Of a DNA stretch of 64,000 nucleotides, positions 33,893-46,613 are shown piece after piece. The notes under the pieces were generated by a model, which worked only from the letters and a program-made list of their open reading frames with translations, had not been told where the DNA came from and made no database searches. Each line of letters begins with the position of its first letter. Within the stretch, counting starts at the first letter, position 1. Made by a program: the position numbers and the translations under genes. The stretch comes from Mikania micrantha (lineage: Eukaryota; Streptophyta; Magnoliopsida; Asterales; Asteraceae): positions 20,894,764 to 20,958,763 of the forward strand of contig CM018687.1 of assembly GCA_009363875.1 (NCBI GenBank), given 5' to 3'.

Positions 33893-34433
33893 AGACCTGC
33901 AAGTGGTATCAAAGCCATTTTGTTCGGCTATGAGCATTCTAGTGTGTTAGAAAGTTCACAACGTATATTTAATTCACAAAAATGAAGATGTTGTAATGAA
34001 TTTTATGCAAAGTTGGCGAGCTGATCGATGTGTCAACACATTTATGATTATTTTGATACGGTGATCGAATTATAACTCGATAATAAAAAGTTTATAAGAG
34101 ATTCTGTCGGAAAAAGGTGTTTGAAGATTTTCCTGAGTGTTCATGTACCGATATTAATAATATCGGCAAAAGAAGTTGCTATCATGATTAGCAAGTTCTT
34201 TGCAAATTACTTTAGTATTGGCATCTTCCTTCAATGCTACTAGTATCGACATTGACTCGTCGATTTCAAATTTTAATAGTATTGAAATTTCTCATGACGA
34301 TATTACTAGTATCGGCAAACCTTATATCCATATTACTAGTACCGGCTGAGTAACTTGATTTTTTCTGAGTATTGAAGACCTCTGTTTTTGAAAGTTCGCC
34401 AAAGACCAATCTATCATCTTTGAGGCTGGAACG

Positions 34434-34766
34434 ATGACAAAACTTCCTAAGCTGATCTCCTTGAGTGATTATTCTTCATGGAGCTCCTGATTTGAATCTT
34501 TTCAATCATTTGTCAACCCAAGCTTAATGATTCCCCTTATAGAAGGGTATGGGCAACCCCAACTAAATGGAACATTCAAGAATGTATTTAGTCTTAGAGA
34601 AGATGAGAAGAAAGCTTATGATTTGGAGAAGAAAGCCAATTCTTTGCTCACCATGGCACTACATAAAGAGATCTTTCAGTCTTACAAGATGCACAAGAGG
34701 TCTAAAGCTCTTTGGGTTGCTTTAACAAAAAAATGTGAAGGTTTGTCAGAAAATAAGGACTCATGA
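34434..34766 (+). pseudogene. Copia gag, 5' part, with a premature stop
   Basis: The frame opens MTKLPKLISLSDYSSW, hits TGA after three codons, then continues in the same frame. It contains EDEKKAYDLEKKANSLLTMA and SKALWVALTKKCEG, the UBN2-type gag core of Copia elements. It lies 0.5 kb after the primer-binding site. Everything downstream (protease, integrase, RT) is missing, because a gypsy LTR begins at 34992. Confidence 0.75.
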
Positions 34767-37299
34767 GCCACAACCACATCCCTCTTTGCCTTGTCCACAT
34801 ATTTCTGACCCTACTCTTTCCTAACCCTTAACCGTTATTGCCTTAGCCTTTTTGCCTCTAACCACTTAATAGAGAATTCCTTACCCTTAACCCCAGAGAC
34901 AAAGCCCACGACCTGGGATCCTCACATTCTTACCAACCACGGAAGAATGCAGAATAAGCCATTAAGTATAACCACAGATCCTATGGTATTGTGTAACAAC
35001 CTCGAAAATTCAGGTCCAATTTGAACTTTTCTTATTTTATTTAATCATCTAAAAAATTTCATTAAGTTGCATGCCAAGTTAGGAATTCACTAAGTATTAT
35101 TTGGATCGAATAAGAAAACGTGTTACTACGCACAGTGGGTTTTGACCCAGACACAAACAAGTTACGATAATACATTAGACATTAACTATATCTACTGACT
35201 ACTTTACTCGGCCCGAAAAACCTTTATAATTTGATATCAATACTTGTCAAATAAAATTTAAATAATTTTTAAATATCGAAACTCTTTCACAAGAAATTTA
35301 AGCTTTATTAATCAAGATATGAGGAATAATTAAAAACCCATATGAAAACGTACAAAGAATAATAAATTAAAATACACAAATATATTCGTAAATAAATTTA
35401 TATCCGCATACAAACGGTGAGTTAACAGAAAAACTGTAAATTTCGAAGATAACAGGTAAAACTCCAGACAACATATTATATATGTGTTTTATCCGGATAA
35501 AGCTGACAAAATGAATCGAATATTATCTAAAGTTAATATTATTAACAAAAATTTAAATAATTAGTAAGTTTAATATTTTGATAATTTTAGATTAAAAATA
35601 GCGTGAAAATAAAATTACCCGGTATGGGATTTAACCACCATAATATCCCGTACATCCCAGTTTTGTTCTACATATATTTATATTAAACAAGTATATATCA
35701 CTTGTCAATGATGATCTTGCAAAAAATCTTTAAAAGATATCAAGATATCTTTGTAAAATCCTTGGGAAGACCAAGCCATCATTTGTGCAATATGCACACT
35801 CCAACTTATCTACACTTTACATCTCTCTCCCCCTTCGATATGCATCACACACACACATAGACACTCTCTCTATATATATATATATCTCTTTCATCCACAC
35901 ACACACCCACTTCACAATTTGTTTTCAACACTTGCAATAAATCTCCTGTTCTCTCTCTATCTCTCTATCTCTCTATCTTTCTTTCTCTGTCATAAAACCC
36001 AGCCAAGTTTATCCATTTCCAGCCATACTTGAAGTGTTTTAGCAGCCAAGGAGCAAGAAAGAAATGTTAAAATCGGTCATACAAGTACTAGGTGAGCACA
36101 TACACTTTTCATATCCAAAAACCCACTTTCTCTTCACGTTTTTACACCTTAACATCTACTCTTTCTAATTCATCATCAAAAACTGATTTTAAACAGAAAA
36201 TAAACTTCATTTAACACCCAAAAATTCGTGGTTTTAATGCTTGGGTCGAGACTCTTGCATGCAACAATGTTGCATGTACAAAAAGATGAGTTTTTGAGTC
36301 CAAAACCAAACATTCATGTATTTTTACTTCAAATTCTAGTTAACCATGACTAAAACCTATTTTGAATTGATTAAAATACATGTTTTAACTAACAAAAGTC
36401 GTTGGTATAAAAGCTTGGTCGAAAAACACACATGCATGAAGGTTGCATGTGCCTAAACTTGGTTTTAATGCACTAAAACCTTCACCTTTGCACTTTCACT
36501 CGTTCTAAAACCAATATACTCTTTTTGATCATTTCTACAGCCCATAAACCTCTGGATACAGCAGCTGTCTTGTTACATTTGCTTGAGCATCGATCGTTAC
36601 AAAGTCACACAAAGAACGATATATATTCGACCAAGTTTGCCTATGTTTCTCATATATAGGTTACACTTGTTTTAACACCATAAACACTTGGGAAATATTA
36701 AAAACCTTTAAAATAACTTAAAATAAGTAAAAGAATATGAGAATAAAAAGTAACTTAATGCATGCAACGACTTGTACGTTAAAAACGAACATAACATGTT
36801 AAAAATCTCAAAACCAACACAAATCATACATGCACGACCCCAAACATTCCAGAATTTAAAAACATCTTAAATGATGTTAAAAGTAGTTTGAAAATGATTT
36901 ATAAGACATTCATAAGATGGCTTAAACTTAAAACCGTTATATTACCGGACCGATGTGTTAAAAGCTACTAAAATGATTTATTTTCATGCATATTTAAATT
37001 CTTAAATTTTGTAAAAATACTTATGATAAATAATGTATAATATCATATTTCATTGAGTTATGGTGATTAAAATGGCTAACAATGTATTTTACGCAAAATA
37101 GTTACGAAACCAACTCATTTGAATTATTAAATCGCATAGTCTTGGACTATGACTTATTTTTGAAATACTACATAATATATACAAGTAAAAATATATATTA
37201 TATAATGTTATAAAAATATTTAGGATGATATGAAATGCGAAAGATTCTTTAAATGTGAAATTACTTACATAACCGACACGCGAAATGCGTAAAAACGGG

Positions 37300-37301
<2 letters not shown>

Positions 37302-37369
<68 letters not shown>
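37302..37369. repeat. (TA)n microsatellite
   Basis: About 34 TA units form a perfect run inside the gypsy LTR. Confidence 0.95.
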
Positions 37370-37371
<2 letters not shown>

Positions 37372-38683
37372 AGCCAACAACTATTTAGACTAGAATATTA
37401 TACTTAATATATTCTATATATATAATGAAAATATAATTTTTAAAACTTATGGGCTTAAACTATCTATATAAAATGGATAAAAAAGTGTTATGGGTATTAC
37501 CGGCCCAATTAGCCCACTTAGTAAAATGAGGTATTTTTAATCAAAAGATTTTATACTAAATATTCTGTTTTGAATATTTGAACAATTATATACTTATTTG
37601 GAAAAATAAAATTTATAAATTTACAGGCCCAATAGGCCCAATAGTTTATTATATGTAAAAATAACTTAAAGCACAATTGATAACTTATTTAGTTGATTCA
37701 ATTGATATTATTTGTATATAATAACCCATTTTAGAATTCTAATTACGTACATACAAGATGTCACATAAATCTTATAACTTACAAAACATATAAAATGGGG
37801 CCTGAGTAAAGTGTGACACTATGCATAGAGCACATTGATGCTAGTAATTAAGTCTAATCTTAGCAATACATTTAAATACATGTATACACCTATCTGGTAA
37901 AGGCAACCATGTGGAACACTCAACTCACAACATTGTTTGCAAACCATAACCACGGTGAGTTTTCATGCAAACCTTTCTCTTCTTTACTATGTTTTGGAAT
38001 GGAATACATGCTACTAAAACTTTGTATGTGTACTAATGTTTGATACTTGTTACTTCCCATATTGTTGTCCCTTCTTTAGAGCACACCATTAACCCTAGTT
38101 GAGGTCATTAGTATTATAGGTAGCGCTATCTGGAAAACCTCACACACAGTGGTCTCCCCACTAAGATTGGCAAATTATTTTGGCATAATTACTAACTACT
38201 GTTATTAGTTCATGAATTGGAAATGAACTATGCAGAGACGGAATGCCGACATATGGTCTTATTGCGAGATCATATGGGTGGTGCAGGATTGGCTGTGCGA
38301 CTTGAACATTGTACATGAACAAACAAACGAAATATTGTAGTCTTTGTTTATTACAAAAAATACAAAATGTTTACTTATTAAATGTTTTTAACTGCTCAAG
38401 CTCACCAGCTTTATGCTGACCCAAACTCTTTTAAGCATGTATTTCAGGACGTTAAACTAAGAAGGAGAGGTAGACAGGAAGCTATTGGTGCCTAACACTA
38501 GGGGTGTAATCGAGCTGAGCCGAGCCCGATAGAGTTCGAAATCAGCTCATTAGAATTTTCAGAAGCTCGAGATCGAGCTCGGCTCGTATCGAGCCTCAAT
38601 ATGTATGATCGAGCTCGGCTCATGTACGTAAGTTAAAGCTCGAGATCGGCTCGGTTAGGATCGAGATCATTTGTTGGTGTTTT

Positions 38684-38846
38684 AACGAGCCAAAGCTCGG
38701 TTCGAGCTCGTTTCCGGAAGAGGTTAAACGAGTCAAAGCTCGGATCGAGCTCGTTTTCTGAAGATGTTAATCGAGCCAAAGCTCGGCTCGAGCTCGTTTC
38801 TGAAGAGGTTAAACGAGCCAAAGCTCGGCTCGTGAGCTCGTTTAGC
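38684..38846. repeat. four ~43-bp tandem subterminal units of the hAT element
   Basis: CGAGYCAAAGCTCGG recurs at 38686, 38729, 38772 and 38814, each followed by a GAGCTCGTTT block. Each unit contains an inverted pair of GAGC/GCTC words, as expected of transposase-binding subterminal repeats. Confidence 0.8.
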
Positions 38847-39618
38847 AACAACTAAAAATAACCCAGCTTATTTTTTACATAAAAAAACCTTTAAAATCCA
38901 AATAAAAATGAAGAACAATTGTCTTAAAGCATACCAACATACAAAGTTTCAATACCAACACAAAATTACCTAAAACGAGTTACAAGACCATTATAAAAAA
39001 CTAGTTAGATATCCATTGTCTATAAACAAAATACATGGTCTTCTCAAATATGCATAATCATATTCCACAAAAGCATCTCTTCCTTTTTTCATCCTGAAAC
39101 ACCAAGTCAAATTGACAAATTGTTATACCCAAACTCATACAAACAAGTAACTAAGTAAAAAAAAATTTGGTTAACCTGATTCATTATTATAGAAGAACCT
39201 AACAAGTAAGAACCTCAAGCTCCTTTGATCTACTGCATGGCAAACATGATTAGAACATAGACATATTTAATTTCCAAAATGATGCCAATTATGATAATAT
39301 ACTAAATATACTTGAATTGAGTTTAATCTATTTGTCAAACGGGTGAAATGGATAAAACTTTTGACACATATCTTATCTAGATATGAAATTGGTTAAAAGT
39401 CACTAGTTTACCGCTTTGTATTTAAATGCTAATAACTAGCTAAAAAGAATAAATAGTTACATTAAAACAAATTTTGAAGTATGTATTATGAATAAGAATG
39501 GATACCTCGGGTCAGCTTCCTTTTCCACTAGGTAACATGATCTCACATGACTTCTCCTCCTTCTAAAAAACAAAGTTAGTATTTATAATAACAAATATTC
39601 TCTTATACTCATATTTTT

Positions 39619-41216
39619 TTAAGTTCTATCATTTACCTTAAGCTTTTTCTTTACTCCATAAATTTGTCTAATCCAATCTCCTCCACAAATCAACATTTCG
39701 ACTGTAGAAGTTGCCAACATAGATCGATATGGATCAATGACTCTTCCGCCTGAGCTAAATGTTGACTCAGATGCAACTGTGGAAATTGGAACCGCGAGTA
39801 CATCTATTGCCAATTTTGATAAAACGTGATACTTAAGCTTGTGAATGTTCCACCAACCTAACACATTAAAATTACTTCCTCCATCACCTTTAAGTACACC
39901 TTCTTCCAAATACATTTCAAGTTCAGATTTTGTTGGTCTATCCACATCTGCATCTTTAAGAAACTCTCTGAATGCATCCCACCCCGATCCAAGTGAATCT
40001 TCAACATGTCTTGAACTTGTGCTCCCTCCAGAAGATCCAGTTTTATGACTAGAACTATCCCTAATAGAAGCATCATAAATCTCCAAATAATCTTCATACA
40101 TAAGTTCAAGTGCATATTTCACCTCTTGAATATGCAATGAAGATTCAGTAGGGGGGATATATTTTTGGATAACAAAAATTAATGATCCACCTTTACAACC
40201 TCGGATCTAGAACCGCAGTTATAGCCATCAACAGGTGACACTCGCCCCAATATTTGTCAACTTTTCTTTCATCTTTTCAGTCATTGATCGTATAAAATCA
40301 CATTTAGATAATGCCCCTTTATCAATTGTTTCTTTTATATTGTACACTTCATTAAGATACAAGTTTGATGTAGGATAATCACTTCCCGAAATGATATTTG
40401 CGCAAACCTTAAAAACCTTCAAAACATCGCATACCTTTTCTACGTTTTTCCAGTCTTCCTCGGAGGGCAAGTGCTTAAAATGTGGTTCGTATTCAGCATA
40501 TCTAAGAAAAAAATTATTCAAGACATATCAAATGTGGATTCCATCTAGAAATTAAAAATTATTCAAATTAAAATATGGTTCATACCTTAGAAAAAATCTT
40601 TAAACTTGATTGCTAAAGATAACATATCAAATGTGGAATTCCATCTGGTTGGAACATCAATAGATAACTTTCTATCATGCACTTGAAGTTGATGTGCAAC
40701 ATTTGAAAATGATTGACGCCTTGCCTCCGAATGATTTATATATTTCACAGCTTCGCAAACTTCTTCAATCACATTCTCTATTTTTGAAAGACCATCTTTG
40801 ACCAACAAGTTAAGTATGTGTGCACAACACCTAACATGGAACAACCTTCCACCACAAGGTAGTTTCTTCACTCAATAAGTTGATGTTGTCTCTATTGGAT
40901 TTCTAGCCAAATGTTTCTTGTAATGAATGCACTCAACCTTTTCTTTTCCATTTGGAAGAGTCAATTCAATAAAGTCCTCCCACACCGTTGAGGACTTTTG
41001 GCGTTTACGTTTTAGCACCACCTCATCTTCATCACAAGGGTTTTGAGTATCCCCTTCATCTACACTTGCGTGCTCATTTATTTCAATATTCTCCTCAACA
41101 TCAATATCAATGCGCTTTTGAGATTGAGAAGCTTGATTTTCAACTCCTTCTTGCCTTGGATTTGAATTTGAGCCTTGCATTGGGCTAATTGGAATTGTTG
41201 CACTTACTTTTTTCAT
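39619..41216 (-). pseudogene. internally deleted hAT (Ac/RICESLEEPER-like) transposase
   Basis: The minus strand shows an acidic N-terminus and part of a BED finger (SSTVWEDFIEL...VECIHYKKHLARN, ending at 40872). A jump over roughly 250 expected residues follows. Next come HVRCCAHILNLLVKDGL (40871-40587), SEEDWKNVEKVCDVLKVF (40521-40228) and the C-terminal dimerisation block with GWWNIHKLKYHVLSKLAIDV and STVASESTFSSGGRVIDPYR (40137-39619). Gaps between segments contain stops or frame changes. The catalytic region is incomplete, so it is probably inactive. Confidence 0.85.
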
Positions 41217-42592
41217 AATTGTGAAGTTATGAACCTAAAACAAATAAAACTGAAAAATATACAACGATTAGAATCAAGAGAATAAAAACAAGTTTGACAT
41301 AACCTAAAATAGTTTAAAGGATTACACCAGCTCCTATTTTTTTTATCAATGAATTTAGCAATAGTTTACATTATTTTATTGAACTTTAACGATTGTTTAC
41401 AGCAACAAGGAGAATTGAATCTGGTTCCTAAATTCCAGTGAGTTTAACACAAGTTTACTTATTCTACAAATGTAAACCAACAAAGATTGTATTTATTAGT
41501 GAAGTGTCACCATTTCTCTTGGATGAAAGTCATGTAAACAAACAGCACATGTCTTGCCATCCTCACTAACCGATGATTTGGTCGTAGAGTCATATTCCCT
41601 AAAATACAAGTTTAATAATAGTTTTTCTAGTTTTCATTGAACCAACAAAGCAAATTTTACATGTTAAACCATCAACATTTTTTACAAACTGTCTCAACCC
41701 AAACATAAAACCTAAACCTAGATAAAATTGCAAACATATGTATGGTATAAGAATCAACTTAAATGATTAAGAATGGTACAAGAACTGTTGATGAAACGAT
41801 TACCGAAAGTGAAGAACAATAGCAATCGATCATTGAAGTACTCGCGGTTACGACTCATGAATCACGAACCCTGACTGGTTTTTTCTTCTCGATCGGTGAA
41901 AGATCAACTCGTCCGAACTCTAGATGAAAGAATGAAGTCGTGAATCTTGATGAACTGATGATTAAGTGTTCGATTGGTGGTCTCTACTCTTTAGCTTCCT
42001 TAGGGTTTCATCTTGACTCTTCGTGATACTTATAGAAAAGAACGAAAAATTTTGAAATATGTTTGGGAAGGGTGGGGGCGCTGGAAGCCCCAAAGTAAAT
42101 CCAAATTAAAACAAAATAGAGGATAGTATATTAAATATTAAATTATTTATAAATAACAAAGCTAGGCTCATTAAGGCTCGCGAGTCTAAATGAGCTTTGA
42201 ATGCGAGGCTCGGGATCGGGCTCGATAAATAAACGAGCCTTATTTCTGTCTCGGGCTCGGGCTCGTTAAGGCTCGGCTCATTCGAGCTTTTTACCGATCC
42301 GATCTCGAGTATTTCACGAGCTTCCTTGGTTCGTTTACACCCCTACCTAACACTTTGGAGTCTATCTTAGATACTTGCTTTATTATTTCTGTTGCCTAGG
42401 AACTAGATTTAAACTTTATCTATTTTGTTATGATTACATACATTATGATAGTGGGTTGTTCATGCCCGCTAATGGTTTTAAGACAATTACTAAGACTATT
42501 TTGTACTAGTTAATGATGAAGTTATCTTAGTTCTACTTAATTAAGTGTTTTAGCAATCTTTCATTTTGCCCTTACCTGTGGGTGCGACAGAT

Positions 42593-42605
42593 TGGTATCA
42601 GAGCC
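42593..42605 (+). other. primer-binding site of the gypsy element
   Basis: TGGTATCAGAGCC follows the LTR end by 3 bases and is complementary to the 3' end of initiator methionine tRNA. Confidence 0.9.
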
Positions 42606-42844
42606 AAAGGTTTTAGTAAATTAGGAAGTTTAGAATAAGTACTCGAACTTTCTAGGCTTTAACTGAAAGACATAAGTACTTTGACTTTGATCTAGGGAGA
42701 TTAGGAGATTAGAGCATTAGGATATATTACTTTGCTAATAACTACTATTGTAACATAAATATAAATGTTTTAGATGGATTCAAATGGTTGAGCTAACTTA
42801 CCAATACTTGGTGTATATATATATATATATATATATATAGAACG

Positions 42845-43300
42845 ATGGCGCCTAAGAAACAACAATCTAAGACAACCAAGAAAGCTGCAATTTCAGCACC
42901 TATGATAATTAAACCAATTGCTGAAGGATCTTTTCACACAGTGCATGACGAGAAATCTGAAACCCACACTCATGAACTACGTGATGAGAAACTAGAGAAG
43001 ATAATTGAAGAACGGGTTGTGGCGACAATGGCGAAATACAAAGCTGCTGAGACGAACGTTGGGAAAAAGTCACAAAATGATGAAGAAATGATTGATAAGA
43101 GAAAAGAGTGTAACTACAATATGTTCAAATCATGTGATCCAACTAACTTCACAGGAAAAGAAGGAGCTTAAGGAGCTATAAAATAGGTAGAAGAAATGGA
43201 AGAGGTGTTGGATATAGTGATTGCAAGGATGATTACAAAGTAAGGTTTGCGTCACTCTCTGAAAGATGAAGCGTTGTCACTTTCAAGTTTTACCATTTAA
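42845..43300 (+). pseudogene. Ty3/gypsy gag N-terminus with stop codons
   Basis: It opens MAPKKQQSKTTKKAAISAP. The matrix-like start leads to FKSCDPTNFTGKEGA, then after a TAA to GAIK, a TAG where gag proteins have Trp (GxIxW), VEEMEEVLDI, and a third stop. This is the same gag family as that at 48283-49308 (CKPPSFTGAEGAVGLIQWLE). The sequence breaks off near 43300. Confidence 0.8.
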
Positions 43301-43548
43301 GCCTCCTTGATATATAGTTTTCACTTTAAGCTATAAATCTTTATAAAAGGTTTTTATTTGTAAAACGAACTTAAATATTTTACCTCAAACTTCATAAATC
43401 AGTTGATATAAAAGTTTTATAAATTCTAAATCTTAACTAAGTTTAATTAATTATTTACAATAGTTATATACTTAATTTTATAATTAATGATTATTCAAAT
43501 CTTTTGTTTGTTTATATTGTGTGTATACATGTATACATACATATATAT

Positions 43549-43745
43549 AGGGGGATATTCAAATGAGAACTATTGCATCTTGAGAACTAAAGGAACCATT
43601 TTTAGCCACAAGTTTAAAGAGTATAATAGTAACTTCCCCTATTTTAAATGAAAATTACTTTTATACCCCTAAAAACATGTGATTCAAAATTAGTTCATTT
43701 GGTTCTTTCATAATTAATGGTTCTTAATGGAATAAGTCCCTATAT
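43549..43745. mobile_element. short foldback MITE, family M5, between TA tracts
   Basis: GGGGATATTCAAATGAGAAC on the left is mirrored by TTCTTAATGGAATAAGTCCC on the right, and TATATA flanks both ends. Related words occur at 3730-4070 and 5870-5960. Confidence 0.6.
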
Positions 43746-44288
43746 ATATAGATATATTTATATTAGTTATATAACCATGATTATAATTATATTAAATACC
43801 AAAAAAATTTTGTTATGTGTACATAATTATAGATATATGGAATCTCCTTTTTATTTTATCAAGTGCTACACATACACACCTTTATATTTATAAACATATC
43901 ACTTTGTTTTGTATTATTAATTCTTTAGTTAGTTCAAGTCTTACAAGTAAAATTAATTAAATAGTACTCAACAAACTTTATTTTGTTTTAATTTTGACAC
44001 GATACATTCTTGAAAACCCTAAATGTTACATTAACCCTATTGGTATAAACATTTAAAAGATTTGGCATGATTCTCAGCCTCATAGTTGTATAAACAAAAC
44101 TTAGGAAAAAGGGCAACGAACTCTCCTATTTGTGTTTGATCGTTGACTTGATTCAAGAATGAATGTGCTCTTTATTTGGGTACTGATATTATTCAAGTCC
44201 TGTTGCACATTTGATTTATGTATCAACATTATGTGTTATGATCATTTTGTCGTACGCATTTGCTTTTAATTTTGTTGTTTGAAATTCA
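43746..44288. mobile_element. AT-rich spacer and fragment of the long gypsy LTR family
   Basis: 44035-44235 (AAAAGATTTGGCATGATTCTCAGCCTC, in part, through to the AAGAATG...GCTCTTT block) aligns by eye with 30260-30440 and 51075-51230 of the two 4-kb LTRs. The rest is AT-rich with no recognisable feature. Confidence 0.45.
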
Positions 44289-45850
44289 TTGTTTTTGAGG
44301 AGGTGGAGGCACGAAGGCTCTGATTCGGATATAGAGGACATTGTTGTTCCTGATGATGACACTGATTATGATGATGATGATGATGATGATGATATGGGTG
44401 CTCCTTCTACTACTTTTGAATCCAATGCATTTGTTCTGACTGAGATCAGTGTGCCTTCATCCATTTGTATCACAGAGAGCATTAGCCACTCATTTCTGAG
44501 GATGTCAACCAAGATGACATCATAGTTTCCAATGAGTCTGACTTGAAACAGACTAATGATGAGTTTCAAACAACTTTTGTAGGATCGAGGACGGTATTAC
44601 CCGGGAACGAACCAGGGAAGAGGCCTCAGGAGCCTCACAAGCTAAAGATGTTAAAGATCTTGATTATGTTCCAAAGTTTGTGAGCGCCCCTAGTCCATTA
44701 ACTACTAAGGTTCCTGCCTAGACATTTTCCCCAGGATAAAGGAAGAAGAGGATGTCCAAAAGGCCTAAGTTCATTTTACAGAGAAGGACATATTCGGTTT
44801 CACCTGTAGCAACCACTGTTACATCAGTTGCAGCAACTCCAATTTCTTCACTATCCAGGTCGAGACGGTTCCCACTCATCCTACTACTTCATCTGTGCCC
44901 TAGACCTCCTCTGTCCATGCTTCCATGTTCACTGTTGCTTTAGCTAGTCCTTCCATTACATGCTCAGACACTTTCATACTAACTGTTTCATTTGCTGAAT
45001 AGCTAAGCAATTTGAACAGTTTAATTATTCGTATGATGGAGAGGAATCATCAGTAGGATCAAGAGATTTCCCTTCATACATAAAGAGTCAACGATCAAGA
45101 AGCACTCCTGCTGTTATCCGCTGATCAATAGGCTGATCTCGAGGCAAGGAACGCTGAACTTGAGAAACGATTACTCAAGTCAGTTGAAGATCATCAACAA
45201 CTCTCTCTAACAGTTCAAGGTCATAAAGACCATATTCTCATCCTAGAATCATAGAAGCAACATTTATCAGAGGTTTTGGAAAGCCTAAAAGACTCGATTC
45301 CAAGGCTTAAGGGATCCCAACCTGACTCTGATGACTCCGACGACGAAGACAAAGAAGATGATGATGAGGAGCAGGTGGATTATTTTGATGATCTGAGATG
45401 TTATACAGTAAAAAGGGAGAGAGGAATACAATATTTCTGATTCCCGCATGACTTCAAGACGTTGCGAGCCTTGAAGTGAATCAATTAGCTCATCTGAAGA
45501 CGTTGTATAGTGAATCGTCGGGTTTATTTTCATGGTTTGCGAGGCAAATCCAGCTTCAGTACAGGAAGAAATGGGTGAACTTCGAGCCTCAGCAACCCGA
45601 ACGCTACTACCAGCCAGAAATCGATGCCCAGACCAAAAAGCATAAAGTCATTTGAAGTGGTTGCCACCAAAAGTGATGAAGAAGATTCCTTTGCGGAAGA
45701 TGACTCATAACTTTTCTAACCGCTTCAGCTCGTGTATTATGATGATAGAATCGCGGAGGCAGTGATTGTTCTTTGTGAAGAAAACCAATTGGAATACATT
45801 CGTATTTATGATCCCATGTGGCTAACCAATCTGTCACATTCCTTTAATTT
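44289..45850 (+). pseudogene. decayed retroelement-like coding remnant, unidentified
   Basis: Several broken frames show biased coding composition: an Asp-rich run, a Ser/Thr/Val/Ala-rich linker (SVSPVATTVTSVAATPIS), a coiled-coil-like stretch (NAELEKRLLKSVEDHQQLSL), another acidic run (DSDDSDDEDKEDDDEEQVDY) and KKWVNFEPQQPERYYQPEID. I recognise no domain. The style is that of accessory ORFs in daisy-family retrotransposons; stops are frequent. Confidence 0.35.
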
Positions 45851-45919
45851 GTAATAAACATTCATATTTAATAAAGATTATGAAGTAATTTGGAAATTTG
45901 ATCTATGACTTTCTACACA

Positions 45920-45958
<39 letters not shown>

Positions 45959-46613
45959 AAACAAATTAAGTATAATTTTATACAATATGTATGTATGTCT
46001 AATACTATAGAAGTTAAAGAAATAAAAGAAAAACTCAATTTTAAATTTTAAGATATTATCAATATAATAAGTTTATACAAATTTAGAATTTTTTTTACAA
46101 AAATAAAGTTAAACAAATAATTTTGTTTCAATTATATAATTTAATGAAATTTTCAAACATTTTAAATTAATAAATAAATTAATTACATTTGTATTATAAA
46201 AAAATTAATATACAAACTTTTAATAAATTAAAGTTGTTTGATAAAACTGATGGACTGAAATTGACTAACAATAAAACTGCTAGTATGAACCAAGAAGAGG
46301 AGGACCAAAGCTGCCAAACCCTAAAAGTTTTTCTTTCCTCCTTACACGTTTCATAGCCCCATCGCCCATATCCATTTCGTTCGACCCATTTCATTCTTCA
46401 CAGGATTACAGCCAAATCAAAGCTAATCAAGACCGGTTATGGCAAGGTTTTACGAGCGTTAATCATTTTCAATCAGCAATTAAACGAATTAATATCATAT
46501 CAATCGAAAACCATTACCAAATTTACTAACAAAAACATGTTGATCGAAATCGTTCAATACAAGTATAAAAATCAAATCAAATGAGCACACATAACCTAAT
46601 TCTCTACAACCTT
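45851..46613. other. AT-rich spacer with a (TA)n tract
   Basis: A TA run lies at about 45923-45953, and then AT-rich DNA. 46250-46450 has a more gene-like base composition (AACCCTAAAAG, CT-rich), but no supported exon. Confidence 0.4.

Larger units (their letters stand above)
38499..42345 (-). mobile_element. 3.85-kb hAT transposon with intact ends and target duplication
   Basis: The terminal inverted repeats TAGGGGTGTAA and TTACACCCCTA are perfect over 11 bp, and the target duplication CCTAACAC is perfect (38491-38498 and 42346-42353). Both subterminal regions are packed with GAGCTCGG/CCGAGCTC-type words, with four 43-bp tandem units at 38684-38846. A broken transposase lies inside on the minus strand. 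The clean ends suggest recent movement, probably with an enzyme supplied in trans. Confidence 0.92.
34992..42589 (+). mobile_element. 3.7-kb Ty3/gypsy 5' LTR, interrupted by a hAT element
   Basis: It starts TGTAACAACCTCG and ends GGTGCGACA, followed directly by the primer-binding site. Removing the hAT insertion and one target copy leaves about 3.74 kb. A long (TA)n tract (37302-37369) and leader-like CT-rich sequence near 35900 lie inside. It is followed by gag, so it is a 5' LTR; its partner LTR is not in the window. Confidence 0.7.

Noticed and set aside
39845..41188. Plus-strand open frames over the hAT transposase
   Set aside because: They are antisense shadows of the minus-strand transposase segments.
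46194..46394. Minus-strand open frame with a hydrophobic stretch
   Set aside because: The hydrophobic segment comes from AT-rich codons. No start context, homology or neighbouring exon supports it.
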